Positions 34,268-43,342 are shown, numbered from the stretch's first letter. The stretch is DNA of 64,000 nucleotides from JBMNFI01 sp050949225 (GCA_050949225.1 JBMNFI010000002.1:434001-498000); one strand, 5' to 3'. Made by a program: numbers and translations. Notes: generated from the sequence alone by a model not told the origin.

Positions 34268-35321
34268 AATTACTCTTTTACCGGGCGATGGCATCGGTCC
34301 GGAGATTATTGCCCAGGCGCAAAAAGTTTTAGAGAGAATTGCCTGTAAATACGGACACAGTTTTATCTTTAATGAGTATCCGGTGGGCGGGGCGGCCTAT
34401 GATCTGTTTGGTCAGCCGTTGACTGAAGAAGTAATGCAAGTTTGTCAAAACAGTCGTGCGGTGCTTATGGGTGCCGTAGGTGGCCCTAAGTGGTCTGATG
34501 TGCCGGTGGAAATGCGGCCGGAACAGGCTTTATTGGGATTACGTTCGGTGATGGGTGTTTATAATAATTTACGTCCCATTTGTTTGTACCGGCAATTAGC
34601 GGGAGCTTCTCCCTTGAAAGCACAAATTTTGTCCAAGGGTATTGATATCATGATTGTGCGTGAATTAACCGGGGGAATTTACTTTGGCCCCCGTCAAGAG
34701 GGGACAGACAGCGCTTTTGATACAGAAATTTACAATAGAGCGGAAATTACACGCATCGTCAAACAGGCTTTTGTGATTGCTCAAAACAGAAATAAATATT
34801 TGACATTGGTTGATAAGGCCAATGTTTTGGCCTCCTCACGTCTGTGGCGGCGTGTGGCAAAGGAATTGGCAAAAGAGTATCCTGATGTGAAACTGGATTA
34901 TCTTTATGTTGATAATGCGGCAATGCAGCTGATTTTGGACCCTGCCCAGTTTGATGTAATCGTCACGGCTAATATGTTTGGTGATATTTTATCTGATGAG
35001 GCGGCTGTTTTGACTGGTTCTATCGGCATGTTGGCTTCGGCATCACTTGGTGATAATAACTGCGGCTTGTATGAGCCGGTGCATGGTTCGGCACCGGAGC
35101 TTGCCGGTAAAGACGTGGCAAATCCTTTGGCCGCTATTTTGTCGGCGGCTCTGATGTTGCGTTATTCTTTAGGTTTAAAAGCAGAGGCTGAGGCCGTTGA
35201 ACAGGCCGTTGAACAGGTTTTATCCTCCGGTTTGCGTACCCGGGATATTTATCAAGCGTCCGATAATTTGACCTTAGTTAGAACATCTGCCATGGGTCAG
35301 GCAGTTTGTGAAAGGATTTAA
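34260..35321 (+). CDS. leuB: 3-Isopropylmalate dehydrogenase
   Basis: NAD-dependent oxidative decarboxylation of 3-isopropylmalate to 2-oxoisocaproate. 353 aa. LLPGDGIGPEI at the N-terminus, RELTGGIYFG, and the metal and substrate region NMFGDILSDEAAVLTGSIGM. Ends the leu operon; the transamination gene is not in the window. Confidence 0.98.
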   Translation: MHKITLLPGDGIGPEIIAQAQKVLERIACKYGHSFIFNEYPVGGAAYDLFGQPLTEEVMQVCQNSRAVLMGAVGGPKWSDVPVEMRPEQALLGLRSVMGVYNNLRPICLYRQLAGASPLKAQILSKGIDIMIVRELTGGIYFGPRQEGTDSAFDTEIYNRAEITRIVKQAFVIAQNRNKYLTLVDKANVLASSRLWRRVAKELAKEYPDVKLDYLYVDNAAMQLILDPAQFDVIVTANMFGDILSDEAAVLTGSIGMLASASLGDNNCGLYEPVHGSAPELAGKDVANPLAAILSAALMLRYSLGLKAEAEAVEQAVEQVLSSGLRTRDIYQASDNLTLVRTSAMGQAVCERI

Positions 35322-35445
35322 GCTTAATCAGATTAAACAAAACACTGAAGTTTTGTTGGAGCTTGGAAAAGAAAGAAGATATTAATGCTAACAGAGATAG
35401 GGGAAAAGGTGTTGTAAATGAGAGCCCTTTAGAGAGATTAAAGAA

Positions 35446-35474
35446 AAGCTCCGTCTTTAAGACGGGGTTTTTTA
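35446..35474 (+). terminator. Terminator of the leu operon
   Basis: CCGTCTT-T-AAGACGG (35451-35465) followed by a T-run. It lies against the end of the convergent crcB gene. Confidence 0.8.
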
Positions 35475-35864
35475 TGTAAAAAACAGTGAATTAATCAATG
35501 CCTTAGCGGCGACAAGACCAACTAAAACACTGATAAGGCTTAAACCCAAATTTAAAGAGATATTACTGATGCCGAAAAGTGCTTTGTCGGCTTTAAAGAG
35601 ATCAATAGTTTCCATGCTGAAGGCCGAAAAGGTCGAAAGTCCACCCAAAAGACCTACAGTGAGAGGTTTCTTGAAAGCAGCAGGGATTAGTGTTGAATTA
35701 CGATCCAGCCCTACGATAAAGCCGATGAAAAAACAGGCGATAACATTGGCAAGTAGTGTGCCAGAGGGGACAAAAATTACCCAACCAGCGGTCAATTTAG
35801 TGATTACAAAGCGTAAGCAGGCGCCGAGAAACCCTCCTAAGCCAATAAATAATATTTCTTGCAT
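35472..35864 (-). CDS. crcB: Fluoride channel/exporter CrcB (Fluc)
   Basis: 130 aa, four membrane helices, dual-topology fluoride channel. The start ATG 35864 (MQEILFIGLGGFLGACLRF) follows AGGAGGAAAGAC; an upstream in-frame extension runs into the riboswitch platform. GGFLGACLRF, the Asn in LLANVIACFFIGF and GLLGGLSTFSAFSMET are the family signatures. Only one copy is seen, consistent with a homodimer. Controlled by the fluoride riboswitch directly upstream. Confidence 0.95.
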   Translation of the reverse strand: MQEILFIGLGGFLGACLRFVITKLTAGWVIFVPSGTLLANVIACFFIGFIVGLDRNSTLIPAAFKKPLTVGLLGGLSTFSAFSMETIDLFKADKALFGISNISLNLGLSLISVLVGLVAAKALINSLFFT

Positions 35865-35884
35865 GTCTTTCCTCCTCATAAAAA

Positions 35885-35982
35885 TGCAAAAAGCTGCGAC
35901 TTTCTGCAAAAATTTTACAGAAGTCATCAGCTAAAAAGCGGTTTGGCGCTTAACGCACAGGGAGAACTTCATTCCCTAATAT
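35885..35982 (-). promoter_or_regulatory. Fluoride riboswitch (crcB motif) with terminator platform
   Basis: Minus-strand reading: the conserved 5' element TAGGGAATGAAGTTCTCCC, then GCGTTAAGCGCCAAACCGC, then the conserved 3' element AGCTGATGACTTCTG. The pseudoknotted aptamer spans about 35982-35917. The 3' part of the aptamer can also pair in a terminator-like hairpin GACTTCTG ... CAGAAAGTC, giving fluoride-dependent readthrough into crcB. Confidence 0.9.
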
Positions 35983-36009
35983 AGGATGTTTTTATTATTC
36001 TGTACTTTT

Positions 36010-36039
36010 ATTATACTCTATTTTGTCAGGTTTTTGCAA
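36010..36039 (-). promoter_or_regulatory. Candidate promoter of the crcB transcript
   Basis: Minus strand: TTGCAA (36039-36034), 18-bp spacer, TATAAT (36015-36010), about 30 bases before the aptamer. Confidence 0.5.
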
Positions 36040-36427
36040 GTATCACAGTGCTGATCGGCATAGTAGGATAAAAAAACAGTTGTCTAAAAATCAAAAGGAA
36101 GGCGGTCTAGACGTACATGATCAGTAGGTCTTGACAGTTGATTGATAGATATGGTACGCTAAGCAGCATACTATAATTTTATTTTTAAGCAGGATTTTGT
36201 GTATCGATGTCGAATTGCTTCATATTGATATTAGATAATTATGAACATAAGCCTTTTTCTGATAACTTCGCTTAAAAAGTACTTAAAGCAGTTAATTATA
36301 TACTGTGAATGAAAAATATTTGTGAGGTATCTTTATTTAAAAGGAAGATATTTTATACAAAATATTTTTTTATGTAAATTTATATGAGCCTTGTCTCAAA
36401 AACTATATTGTAAAAGGAGGTAGAATA
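36040..36427. other. Gene-free stretch between crcB and the ior leader
   Basis: AT-rich, with no gene or recognised RNA. A lone TTGACA at about 36130 has no well-placed -10, and a TGTCGAA at 36208-36214 matches a Spo0A box but such 7-mers are expected by chance. Confidence 0.4.
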
Positions 36428-36553
36428 ATGCTTTGGGATAGGAATTTGTTAGCTGAAAAAATCATGATAGAAGTATATAGAGGATACACCGGAGTTCCTT
36501 ATTACCGAAGCCCATTCTATTATCCGCAAACTGTCAAAACAACCGGAAAATAA
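36428..36553 (+). CDS. 41-residue Tyr-rich small ORF upstream of iorA
   Basis: ATG 36428 sits 7 bases behind AAAAGGAGG, an excellent ribosome site. The 41-residue product has six Tyr, one Phe and one Trp; residues 16-33 read VYRGYTGVPYYRSPFYYP. It has no signal or membrane segment. It ends 36 bases before an indolepyruvate ferredoxin oxidoreductase gene with its own AGGAGG site. It could be a leader peptide sensing aromatic aminoacyl-tRNA or an independent small protein; I do not recognise a family. Confidence 0.55.
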   Translation: MLWDRNLLAEKIMIEVYRGYTGVPYYRSPFYYPQTVKTTGK

Positions 36554-36589
36554 TGTAGTTATGAGATTGGTAGGAGGTTTATATAAAAC

Positions 36590-38344
36590 ATGAAAAAATT
36601 AGTAACGGGTAACTTTGCTTTGGCGCGTGGATTATGGGAAGCGGGCGGTAAATTTATTGCTGCTTACCCCGGTACTCCCAGTACAGAGATTACAGAGTTT
36701 GCCGCTGAATATGATGAGATTCGTGCTGAATGGTCGCCTAATGAAAAGGTAGCCTTTGAGGCCGCTTTGGGGGCTGCTATGGGTGGCGTGCGTTCTTTAG
36801 TTGCCATGAAAATGGTGGGACTCAATGTGGCTGCTGATCCTTTATTTACTGCCGCATATACAGGTGCCAAGGGTGGATTAGTTGTTGTGTCTGCTGATGA
36901 CCCTGGTGTTCACAGTTCGCAAAATGAACAGGATAACAGGCATTATGCCAAGGCGGCTAAAATTCCGATGCTGGAGCCATCCGACAGTCAAGAGGTTCTG
37001 GAGTTTACCAAATATGCTTTTGAGTTGTCGGAACAATTTGATATTCCGGTGCTTTTGCGTTTAACAACACGTATTTGCCATGGACAAAGCTTGGTTGAAC
37101 TAGGAGATCGCCAACAAGTAGCTGATAAAAGATATGAAGTTGATTTTGATAAATATGTAATGATTGCCGATAAGGCGCGCAGAAGGCATGCTCTTTTGGA
37201 GCAGAAAGTTGTTGATTTAGGGAAAGTTAGTGAGGATTGCGGCTTAAATCGTGTAGAGATGAATGATTCTGAAATTGGTGTGATTTGCGCAGGAGCTTGT
37301 TATCAATATGTTAAGGAGGCTTTGCCGGAGGCTAGTATTTTAAAAATTGGCATGAGTTATCCTTTGCCTAAGCAAATGATCACCAATTTTGCTTCGCAAG
37401 TGAGAAAGCTTTATATAATCGAGGAGCTCGATCCTTTTATTGAAGATATTGTTAAAAGCTGGGGCATAAAATGCACCGGTAAAGAGCTTTTTTCTTTCGG
37501 TGGAGAAATTTTTCGTGAGGATATTGAAGAAAAAATATTAGAATATCCGCCCGCTAAACCGGTTCTTGATGTCTCTATTCCGCCGCGTCCGCCTTTACTG
37601 TGTCCCGGGTGCTCTCATAGAGGTGTTTTTTATGTTTTTAATAAGTTAAAGCTGGATGTCTCAGGTGATATCGGTTGTTATACCTTAGGACATCAATCTC
37701 CTTTTAGGGCTCTGCATTGCGCTATTTGTATGGGTGCCTCGATTGGTATTTCACATGGACTTTCGCGAGCTATCGGTGATGATTTTTCTAAGCGAGCGGT
37801 GGCGGTGATTGGTGAATCAACTTTTATCCATTCAGGAATTACCTCTTTGATTAATATCGTATATAATCAGTCAAATACTAAGGTAGTAATTTTGGATAAC
37901 AGTATTACGGCGATGACCGGTCATCAACCAAATCCGTCCTCCGGTTTTAATGCCAAAGGTGAAATAGCTCCGACTTTAGACCTTGTAGAGGTGTGTAAAG
38001 CTTGTGGTATTTCTAAGGTTATTGTGGCGGATTCCTTCGATCTTAAAGGATTTGAGACAACCATGAGGGAGGTTCTGGACTTTGCAGGACCGGCTGTGGT
38101 AATTGTTAAACGTCCCTGTGCTTTGTTGGATAGAGGGGTCAAAAAATCCCTGCCTCATGTCGATGAGAAAAGCTGTATCGGTTGCGGTGCCTGCTTTAAG
38201 GTTGGCTGCCCGGGTTTAGGACGCAAGCAGACTGATACCGGGAAAGTTAAGGCCTTTATTTATAAAACCTTGTGTAATAGCTGTGGTTTATGTGCTCAAG
38301 TTTGTCCGCAAGGGGCCATTAAAAATAAAAAAGAGGAACAATAA
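36590..38344 (+). CDS. iorA: Indolepyruvate ferredoxin oxidoreductase alpha subunit (copy 1, no adjacent beta gene)
   Basis: 584 aa thiamine-diphosphate enzyme subunit that interconverts aryl-2-oxoacids and arylacetyl-CoA with ferredoxin. N-terminal domain with AAYPGTPSTEITEFAAEYDE; TPP-binding domain with CPGCSHRGVFYVF and GDIGCYTLGHQSPF. The C-terminal ferredoxin part has two cluster motifs, CIGCGACFKVGC and CNSCGLCAQVCP. A terminator follows and no iorB lies beside it, so it may share the iorB at 41723. Preceded by a Tyr-rich ORF. Confidence 0.93.
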   Translation: MKKLVTGNFALARGLWEAGGKFIAAYPGTPSTEITEFAAEYDEIRAEWSPNEKVAFEAALGAAMGGVRSLVAMKMVGLNVAADPLFTAAYTGAKGGLVVVSADDPGVHSSQNEQDNRHYAKAAKIPMLEPSDSQEVLEFTKYAFELSEQFDIPVLLRLTTRICHGQSLVELGDRQQVADKRYEVDFDKYVMIADKARRRHALLEQKVVDLGKVSEDCGLNRVEMNDSEIGVICAGACYQYVKEALPEASILKIGMSYPLPKQMITNFASQVRKLYIIEELDPFIEDIVKSWGIKCTGKELFSFGGEIFREDIEEKILEYPPAKPVLDVSIPPRPPLLCPGCSHRGVFYVFNKLKLDVSGDIGCYTLGHQSPFRALHCAICMGASIGISHGLSRAIGDDFSKRAVAVIGESTFIHSGITSLINIVYNQSNTKVVILDNSITAMTGHQPNPSSGFNAKGEIAPTLDLVEVCKACGISKVIVADSFDLKGFETTMREVLDFAGPAVVIVKRPCALLDRGVKKSLPHVDEKSCIGCGACFKVGCPGLGRKQTDTGKVKAFIYKTLCNSCGLCAQVCPQGAIKNKKEEQ

Positions 38345-38350
38345 TATAAT

Positions 38351-38383
38351 AAAAGTTCTGCTGCCTTAAGCGGCAGAACTTTT
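38351..38383 (+). terminator. Terminator after iorA copy 1
   Basis: AAAAGTTCTGCTG / CGGCAGAACTTTT hairpin with short T-run, 6 bases after the stop. Confidence 0.75.
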
Positions 38384-38406
38384 AATTGTCAAATTTGTGT
38401 AAACTA

Positions 38407-38436
38407 TTGTGAAATTACTAATAGATATGATATAAT
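38407..38436 (+). promoter_or_regulatory. Candidate sigma-A promoter for argH
   Basis: TTGTGA (38407-38412), 18-bp spacer, perfect TATAAT (38431-38436), about 49 bases before the argH ATG. Confidence 0.55.
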
Positions 38437-38484
38437 TATCTGCAATGTTTTTAGTAAATATTATTAAGAAGGGGGCTTCATTAG

Positions 38485-39861
38485 ATGAAGTTGTGGGGCG
38501 GACGTTTCGCCAAAGGAACTGATAAATTAGTAGAGGATTTTCATTCGTCTATTGCCTTTGATCAAAGGTTGTATATTGAAGATATCACCGGCTCGCTGGC
38601 TCATGCCAAAATGCTGGGGGATTGTGGTGTGATCACAAAAGATGAAGCTCAAGTGATTTGTGCCGGACTGAAGGCTGTCTTAGCTGATATTGAAAGCGGA
38701 CAAGCTGAATTTGAGGTAGGAGCAGAGGATATTCATATGAATATTGAAAAGCTTCTGACGGCAAAAATCGGTGTTTTAGGAAAAAAATTACATACCGGAC
38801 GCAGCCGCAATGATCAAGTCGCTGTGGATATCCGTCTTTATTTAAAAAAGCAAATTGATGAGATTGCCGATCTTTTATTGGCTTTACAAAAGGTTTTGCT
38901 AGAGGTTAGTGAAAAAAACATTGATACGGTAATGCCCGGCTATACGCATTTACAAAAGGCACAACCGATTACTTTTGCTCATCATTTACTGGCTTATTTT
39001 CAGATGCTGATGCGTGATTATGATCGCTTGAGCGATTGTCGCAAACGGGTTGATCTTTCTCCCTTGGGTGCCGGTGCTTTGGCGGGGACGACCTTTCCGA
39101 TTGATAGAGAACAAACCGCCAAAGAGCTTGGTTTTTCTGGCATTACCGCCAATTCCTTAGATAGCGTTTCAGACCGTGATTTTTCTATTGAGTTTTGTGC
39201 GGCGGCTTCGATTTTAATGATGCATCTTTCACGTTTATGTGAAGAAATTATCTTGTGGACTAGTCATGAATTTGATTTTATCACCTTAGATGATGGTTAT
39301 AGTACCGGTTCTTCAATTATGCCGCAGAAAAAAAATCCTGATGTGGCAGAGCTGGTTCGCGGAAAAACCGGGCGTGTTTACGGTGCTTTGATAACTCTTT
39401 TAGCTATGATGAAGGGGCTGCCTTTGGCATATAATAAGGACATGCAGGAGGATAAAGAAGCCCTTTTTGATGCCATAGATACTACCAAAAAATGCCTTTT
39501 GGTGATGGCTCCGATGCTTGCAACCATGAAAGTTAATGCTGCATCTATGAAGGAAAGTGCCCGTGGTGGTTTTATTAATGCAACTGATATGGCTGACTAT
39601 TTAGTTGACAAAGGCTTGCCGTTTAGGGATGCTCATGCTGTGGTGGGACAATTGGTTTTACAATGTGAAAAAGAGGGAATTGCCCTTGATCAGCTGACCT
39701 TAGATCAGCTGCAAAAAAGCTGTGAGCTTTTTGATGAAGCTGTTTTTAAAGCTATTGCTTTAGAAACCTGTGTAGCTGCCCGTCGGACAGCCGGAGGGCC
39801 GGCCCCTACAGTGGTTAGAGATGCTATTAAACAAGGCCAAGAATGGCTGGATGGAAAATAA
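38485..39861 (+). CDS. argH: Argininosuccinate lyase
   Basis: Last step of arginine synthesis: argininosuccinate to arginine and fumarate. 458 aa. MKLWGGRFAKGTDKLV start; HTGRSRNDQVAVDIRLY; signature GSSIMPQKKNPDVAEL with the catalytic Ser in the flexible loop. Ribosome site AAGGGGG. It stands alone between two iorA copies, with its own promoter; argG is not in the window. The fumarate produced could feed the fumarase at 6.3-7.7 kb. Confidence 0.97.
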   Translation: MKLWGGRFAKGTDKLVEDFHSSIAFDQRLYIEDITGSLAHAKMLGDCGVITKDEAQVICAGLKAVLADIESGQAEFEVGAEDIHMNIEKLLTAKIGVLGKKLHTGRSRNDQVAVDIRLYLKKQIDEIADLLLALQKVLLEVSEKNIDTVMPGYTHLQKAQPITFAHHLLAYFQMLMRDYDRLSDCRKRVDLSPLGAGALAGTTFPIDREQTAKELGFSGITANSLDSVSDRDFSIEFCAAASILMMHLSRLCEEIILWTSHEFDFITLDDGYSTGSSIMPQKKNPDVAELVRGKTGRVYGALITLLAMMKGLPLAYNKDMQEDKEALFDAIDTTKKCLLVMAPMLATMKVNAASMKESARGGFINATDMADYLVDKGLPFRDAHAVVGQLVLQCEKEGIALDQLTLDQLQKSCELFDEAVFKAIALETCVAARRTAGGPAPTVVRDAIKQGQEWLDGK

Positions 39862-39953
39862 TTTTTAATTTACTATCTAATTTTCTAACTATTAACTATG
39901 CAGATACTTGATTAGATACTCGATGATATGAATATGTTCTTAGGGGGGTTTTT

Positions 39954-41723
39954 ATGAAAAAACTTATTACAGGCAACGAAGCAGTTGCCAGAGCATTATG
40001 GGAGTCAGGCGGCAGATTTATCTCAGCTTATCCCGGTACTCCGAGCACTGAAATTACTGAATATGCCGCTAAATACGATGAAATCTATGCAGAATGGGCG
40101 CCCAATGAAAAGGTCGCTTTAGAGGCTGCTTTAGGGGCTTCTTTAGCCGGTTCACGTGCCATTGCAGCGATGAAAATGGTCGGTGTAAATATTGCGGCAG
40201 ATCCTTTATTAAGCATTGCTTACACAGGCGTAAGCGCCGGTTTAGTTTTGATCAGCGCAGATGATCCGCAAATACATAGCTCACAAAATGAACAGGATAA
40301 TCGTCATTATCCCCGAGCAGCAAAAGTTCCGATGTTGGAACCCTCTGATAGTCAGGAGACTTTAGAATTTACCAAAAAAGCTTTTGAGATCAGCGAGGAA
40401 TATGATATTCCCGTAATGGTACGTCTGACAACCCGTATTTGTCATGGACAATCTTTAGCTGAACTGGGGGAACGTGATGACCGCCCTTTGATTCCTTATG
40501 AGAAAAAACAATGGAAATATAATCTGGTTCCTACGAATGCTCGTCCCAGACATAAATCTTTAGTGGAGCGTTTGCTTAGATTGGCTGAGCTGTCGGAAAA
40601 ATCACCGCTTAACCGTATGGAAATGAAGGATACTTCGATAGGTGTGATTTGCGCAGGAGCTTGTTATCAATATGTTAAGGAAGCTTTGCCGGAGGCCAGC
40701 GTGCTAAAAATCGGTTTCAGTTATCCTTTGCCTCAGCAGATGATCAAAGATTTTGCAGCTCAGGTGGATCGGCTTTATGTGGTGGAAGAGCTTGATCCTG
40801 TGATGGAAACAGAAATTAAAAGCTGGGGAATTGAGGCTGAGGGAAAAGATCTATTTTCCTTACGCGGGGAAATTTCTCATGAAGACATCTCTAAACAAAT
40901 CGCTCAGCGTGATGTGGAGTTTTCACATGTTGATAAATGTGTGCCGCCGCGTCCGCCTTTACTTTGTTCCGGCTGTCCGCATCGTGGCACTTTCTACGTT
41001 TTTCATAAAATGGGTTTAATTGTTACAGGTGATATTGGCTGTTATACACTGGTTTGTCTGCCGCCAATTGATGCTATGGATACAGGTTTTTGCATGGGCT
41101 CTTCAATTGGTGTGGGGCATGGCATGTCACAAGTTTTTGATCGTGATCCCGGTAATAACAATGGCAAAAGAGTTGTGGCCGCCATTGGCGAATCGACTTT
41201 TATCCATTCGGGAATTACACCTTTGATCAATGTTGCATACAATGAGTCTGATACGGTGACCGTTATTTTAGATAATGGTATCACCGCCATGACCGGTCAT
41301 CAGCCTAATCCGACCACTGGATTTAATGCCAAAGGTCAACCGGCGCCGGCTATCGATATGACTAAATTATGCCAAGCTTGTGGTATTGATTACGTAGTGA
41401 CAGCGGATCCTTTTGATCTTAAAGGGTTTGAAAAAACTGTTCAAGCGGCTTTAGACCATGAGGGGCCGGCAGTAATTATTGCTAAACGACCATGCATTCT
41501 TTTAGATAAAAAATTGCAACCTATTCCTTTGGATCTTGATGCTGAAAAATGTATCGGCTGTGGACTATGCTTAAAACTGGGTTGCCCTGCATTAGGAATG
41601 AAAAAAGATGCTAATGGTAAGAATAAGGCCTTTATAGAGCCCAGTCAGTGTGTAGATTGTGGTCTTTGTGAGCAAGTATGCCCGACTCAGGCGATGTCCG
41701 GCGGAGCAAAGGGGGAAAAATAA
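39954..41723 (+). CDS. iorA: Indolepyruvate ferredoxin oxidoreductase alpha subunit (copy 2)
   Basis: 589 aa, same architecture as copy 1: AYPGTPSTEITEYAAKYDE, TPP motif CSGCPHRGTFYVF and GDIGCYTLVCLPP, C-terminal clusters CIGCGLCLKLGC and CVDCGLCEQVCP. It is coupled to iorB by a one-base stop/start overlap (TAATG). Ribosome site GGGGGG. Known family role: ferredoxin-linked oxidative decarboxylation of indolepyruvate and related 2-oxoacids, or the reverse reductive carboxylation in biosynthesis. Confidence 0.95.
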   Translation: MKKLITGNEAVARALWESGGRFISAYPGTPSTEITEYAAKYDEIYAEWAPNEKVALEAALGASLAGSRAIAAMKMVGVNIAADPLLSIAYTGVSAGLVLISADDPQIHSSQNEQDNRHYPRAAKVPMLEPSDSQETLEFTKKAFEISEEYDIPVMVRLTTRICHGQSLAELGERDDRPLIPYEKKQWKYNLVPTNARPRHKSLVERLLRLAELSEKSPLNRMEMKDTSIGVICAGACYQYVKEALPEASVLKIGFSYPLPQQMIKDFAAQVDRLYVVEELDPVMETEIKSWGIEAEGKDLFSLRGEISHEDISKQIAQRDVEFSHVDKCVPPRPPLLCSGCPHRGTFYVFHKMGLIVTGDIGCYTLVCLPPIDAMDTGFCMGSSIGVGHGMSQVFDRDPGNNNGKRVVAAIGESTFIHSGITPLINVAYNESDTVTVILDNGITAMTGHQPNPTTGFNAKGQPAPAIDMTKLCQACGIDYVVTADPFDLKGFEKTVQAALDHEGPAVIIAKRPCILLDKKLQPIPLDLDAEKCIGCGLCLKLGCPALGMKKDANGKNKAFIEPSQCVDCGLCEQVCPTQAMSGGAKGEK

Positions 41724-42322
41724 TGAAAACTACTAGTAAAACTACCAATGTGTTGATTGTTGGTGTTGGAGGGCAAGGGACTATTTTATCCGGTCGGATT
41801 ATTTCTGAAGTAGTTTTGGCTGCCGGTTTAGATGTTAAGGTTTCGGAAATTCATGGTATGTCACAACGTGGCGGCAGCGTTATTACACAAGTGCGTTTTG
41901 GTGAAAAGGTTTGGTCTCCGATCATTCCTAATGCCCAGGCTGATGTGATGATTGCTTTCGAAAAACTAGAAGCATTGCGTTCCTTAAATTGGATGTCTCC
42001 TGATGGACAGGTAATCGTTAATGACCGTGAGCTATACCCCATGCCGGTTATTTCCGGAGCTATGGAATATCCCGCTGATATTAAAGAGCGGGTTTTCGCC
42101 AAAACCGATAAAGCGATTTTTTTGGATGCTTTATCAATGGCTGTAGAGGCTGGCAACCCTAAATCTTTGAATTTAGTACTTTTAGGTTGTTTATCGATGT
42201 ATATGTCTTTTTCTCAAGAGGCTTGGGAGCGGGCCATTGCCGCTGTGGTTAAACCACACTTCCTGGAGGTCAATCTTAAAGCTTTTTCCATGGGTCGAGA
42301 GGCCATTGAGAAAAATCAATAA
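41723..42322 (+). CDS. iorB: Indolepyruvate ferredoxin oxidoreductase beta subunit
   Basis: 199 aa. The start ATG 41723 overlaps the iorA stop and follows AAGGGGG; an upstream ATG inside iorA would add a non-family N-terminus. TNVLIVGVGGQGTILSGRII is the gamma-domain motif of pyruvate-type oxidoreductases, with VSEIHGMSQRGGSVITQVRF next. It forms the alpha2beta2 enzyme with the adjacent iorA and possibly with copy 1. Confidence 0.95.
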   Translation: MKTTSKTTNVLIVGVGGQGTILSGRIISEVVLAAGLDVKVSEIHGMSQRGGSVITQVRFGEKVWSPIIPNAQADVMIAFEKLEALRSLNWMSPDGQVIVNDRELYPMPVISGAMEYPADIKERVFAKTDKAIFLDALSMAVEAGNPKSLNLVLLGCLSMYMSFSQEAWERAIAAVVKPHFLEVNLKAFSMGREAIEKNQ

Positions 42323-42324
42323 AT

Positions 42325-42355
42325 AAAAAAAGAGAACCTGTTGGTTCTCTTTTTT
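42325..42355 (+). terminator. Terminator after iorAB
   Basis: AAAAAAGAGAACC-TGTT-GGTTCTCTTTTTT, T-rich tail. Confidence 0.88.
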
Positions 42356-42502
42356 ATATGATGAAAGTTTTCTAGATAAAAAGCAGGATTTTCGAAAGAA
42401 TCCTTTAAAGAAGCCAGAAAGCTGCTCAGTCAAATATAGGATTCTATAGAAAAACATCGAATTATTTAATAAAGCTGTCGGCGGTGTTTTTTATGCCGAT
42501 AA

Positions 42503-42531
42503 TTGCAATTTGTTGATCTGATCAGTATAAT
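42503..42531 (+). promoter_or_regulatory. Candidate sigma-A promoter for the DUF169 gene
   Basis: TTGCAA (42503-42508), 17-bp spacer, perfect TATAAT (42526-42531). Confidence 0.6.
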
Positions 42532-42567
42532 TTATGGTATACAGTAATTCATTGGAGGTGTGCAGTG

Positions 42568-43287
42568 ATGAAGATGGTAGATTTTTTAAAAGAGTTGCAG
42601 CTGCAAGGGAAAGCTCTATCGATTATTTTGACCAATAAATTAAATGAAAATTGGCAGCATCAAAATAAAGGCTGTTCTTTGAAGCTGCTTAATTTAGCTC
42701 TTGAAGGGAAACCGGTATTATTTTCTGCTGAAAATGTGTCTTGCTCGGGCGCGGCAAGCGGTTTAGGACTTGTCGATACTCCGACACCAATGCCCGGCGG
42801 AATGGGTGCTTTTCTGTCTCAGGGTGCGGGAGAGGGCTTTCCGCCGGGATTACGAATTAAGGCTAACGCTAAAATTGCTGAGGAAATGTCCGATAAACAG
42901 CCTAAAAATGTGGTAGATGGTCATAAATATATCGTGGTTAAACCTTATGAGGACGGTGATAATCCAACCTTGGTTACTTTTTTAATAAACTGTGATCAGC
43001 TGGCGGCTTTAACGGTATTATTTTTATACAGAAAGAGTGCTTATGATCGGGTTTATGCGCCGATGTCCTCAGGATGTGCCTCTATTTTTAGAATTCCTTT
43101 GGGTGAAAATAAAAGTGCTGATCCACGAGCAGTAATCGGCAACATTGATCTTTCCTCTCGTCCTTTTTTTGCTAAAGATACGTTGTTTTTCACGGTTAAT
43201 AATCAGGATTTACAAAAGATGCTTGTTGATGCTGATCACTGTTTTTTTAAATCCCCTAGTTGGCAACCACTTAAAAAACGTCTTTAA
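42568..43287 (+). CDS. DUF169 family protein
   Basis: 239 aa, ATG 42568 behind GGAGGTG (the overlapping GTG 42565 is less well spaced). DUF169 proteins are soluble, conserved in anaerobes and archaea and of unknown function. The Cys- and Gly-rich stretch ENVSCSGAASGLGL and the motif SSGCASIFRIPLGEN with a conserved Cys are typical. Own promoter and terminator, so monocistronic. Proximity to iorAB may be incidental. Confidence 0.75.
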   Translation: MKMVDFLKELQLQGKALSIILTNKLNENWQHQNKGCSLKLLNLALEGKPVLFSAENVSCSGAASGLGLVDTPTPMPGGMGAFLSQGAGEGFPPGLRIKANAKIAEEMSDKQPKNVVDGHKYIVVKPYEDGDNPTLVTFLINCDQLAALTVLFLYRKSAYDRVYAPMSSGCASIFRIPLGENKSADPRAVIGNIDLSSRPFFAKDTLFFTVNNQDLQKMLVDADHCFFKSPSWQPLKKRL

Positions 43288-43293
43288 TTAATA

Positions 43294-43321
43294 AAAAAAG
43301 AAGGCTTAAGCCTTCTTTTTT
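43294..43321. terminator. Bidirectional terminator between DUF169 and glnA
   Basis: AAAAAAGAAGGCTT / AAGCCTTCTTTTTT palindrome between convergent genes. Confidence 0.88.
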
Positions 43322-43342
43322 ATTATTTTATAGTTTATAATT

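Noticed and set aside
36130..36170. Promoter TTGACA in the ior upstream region
   Set aside because: No -10 at 16-18 bp; the closest TATGGT is only about 14 bp away.
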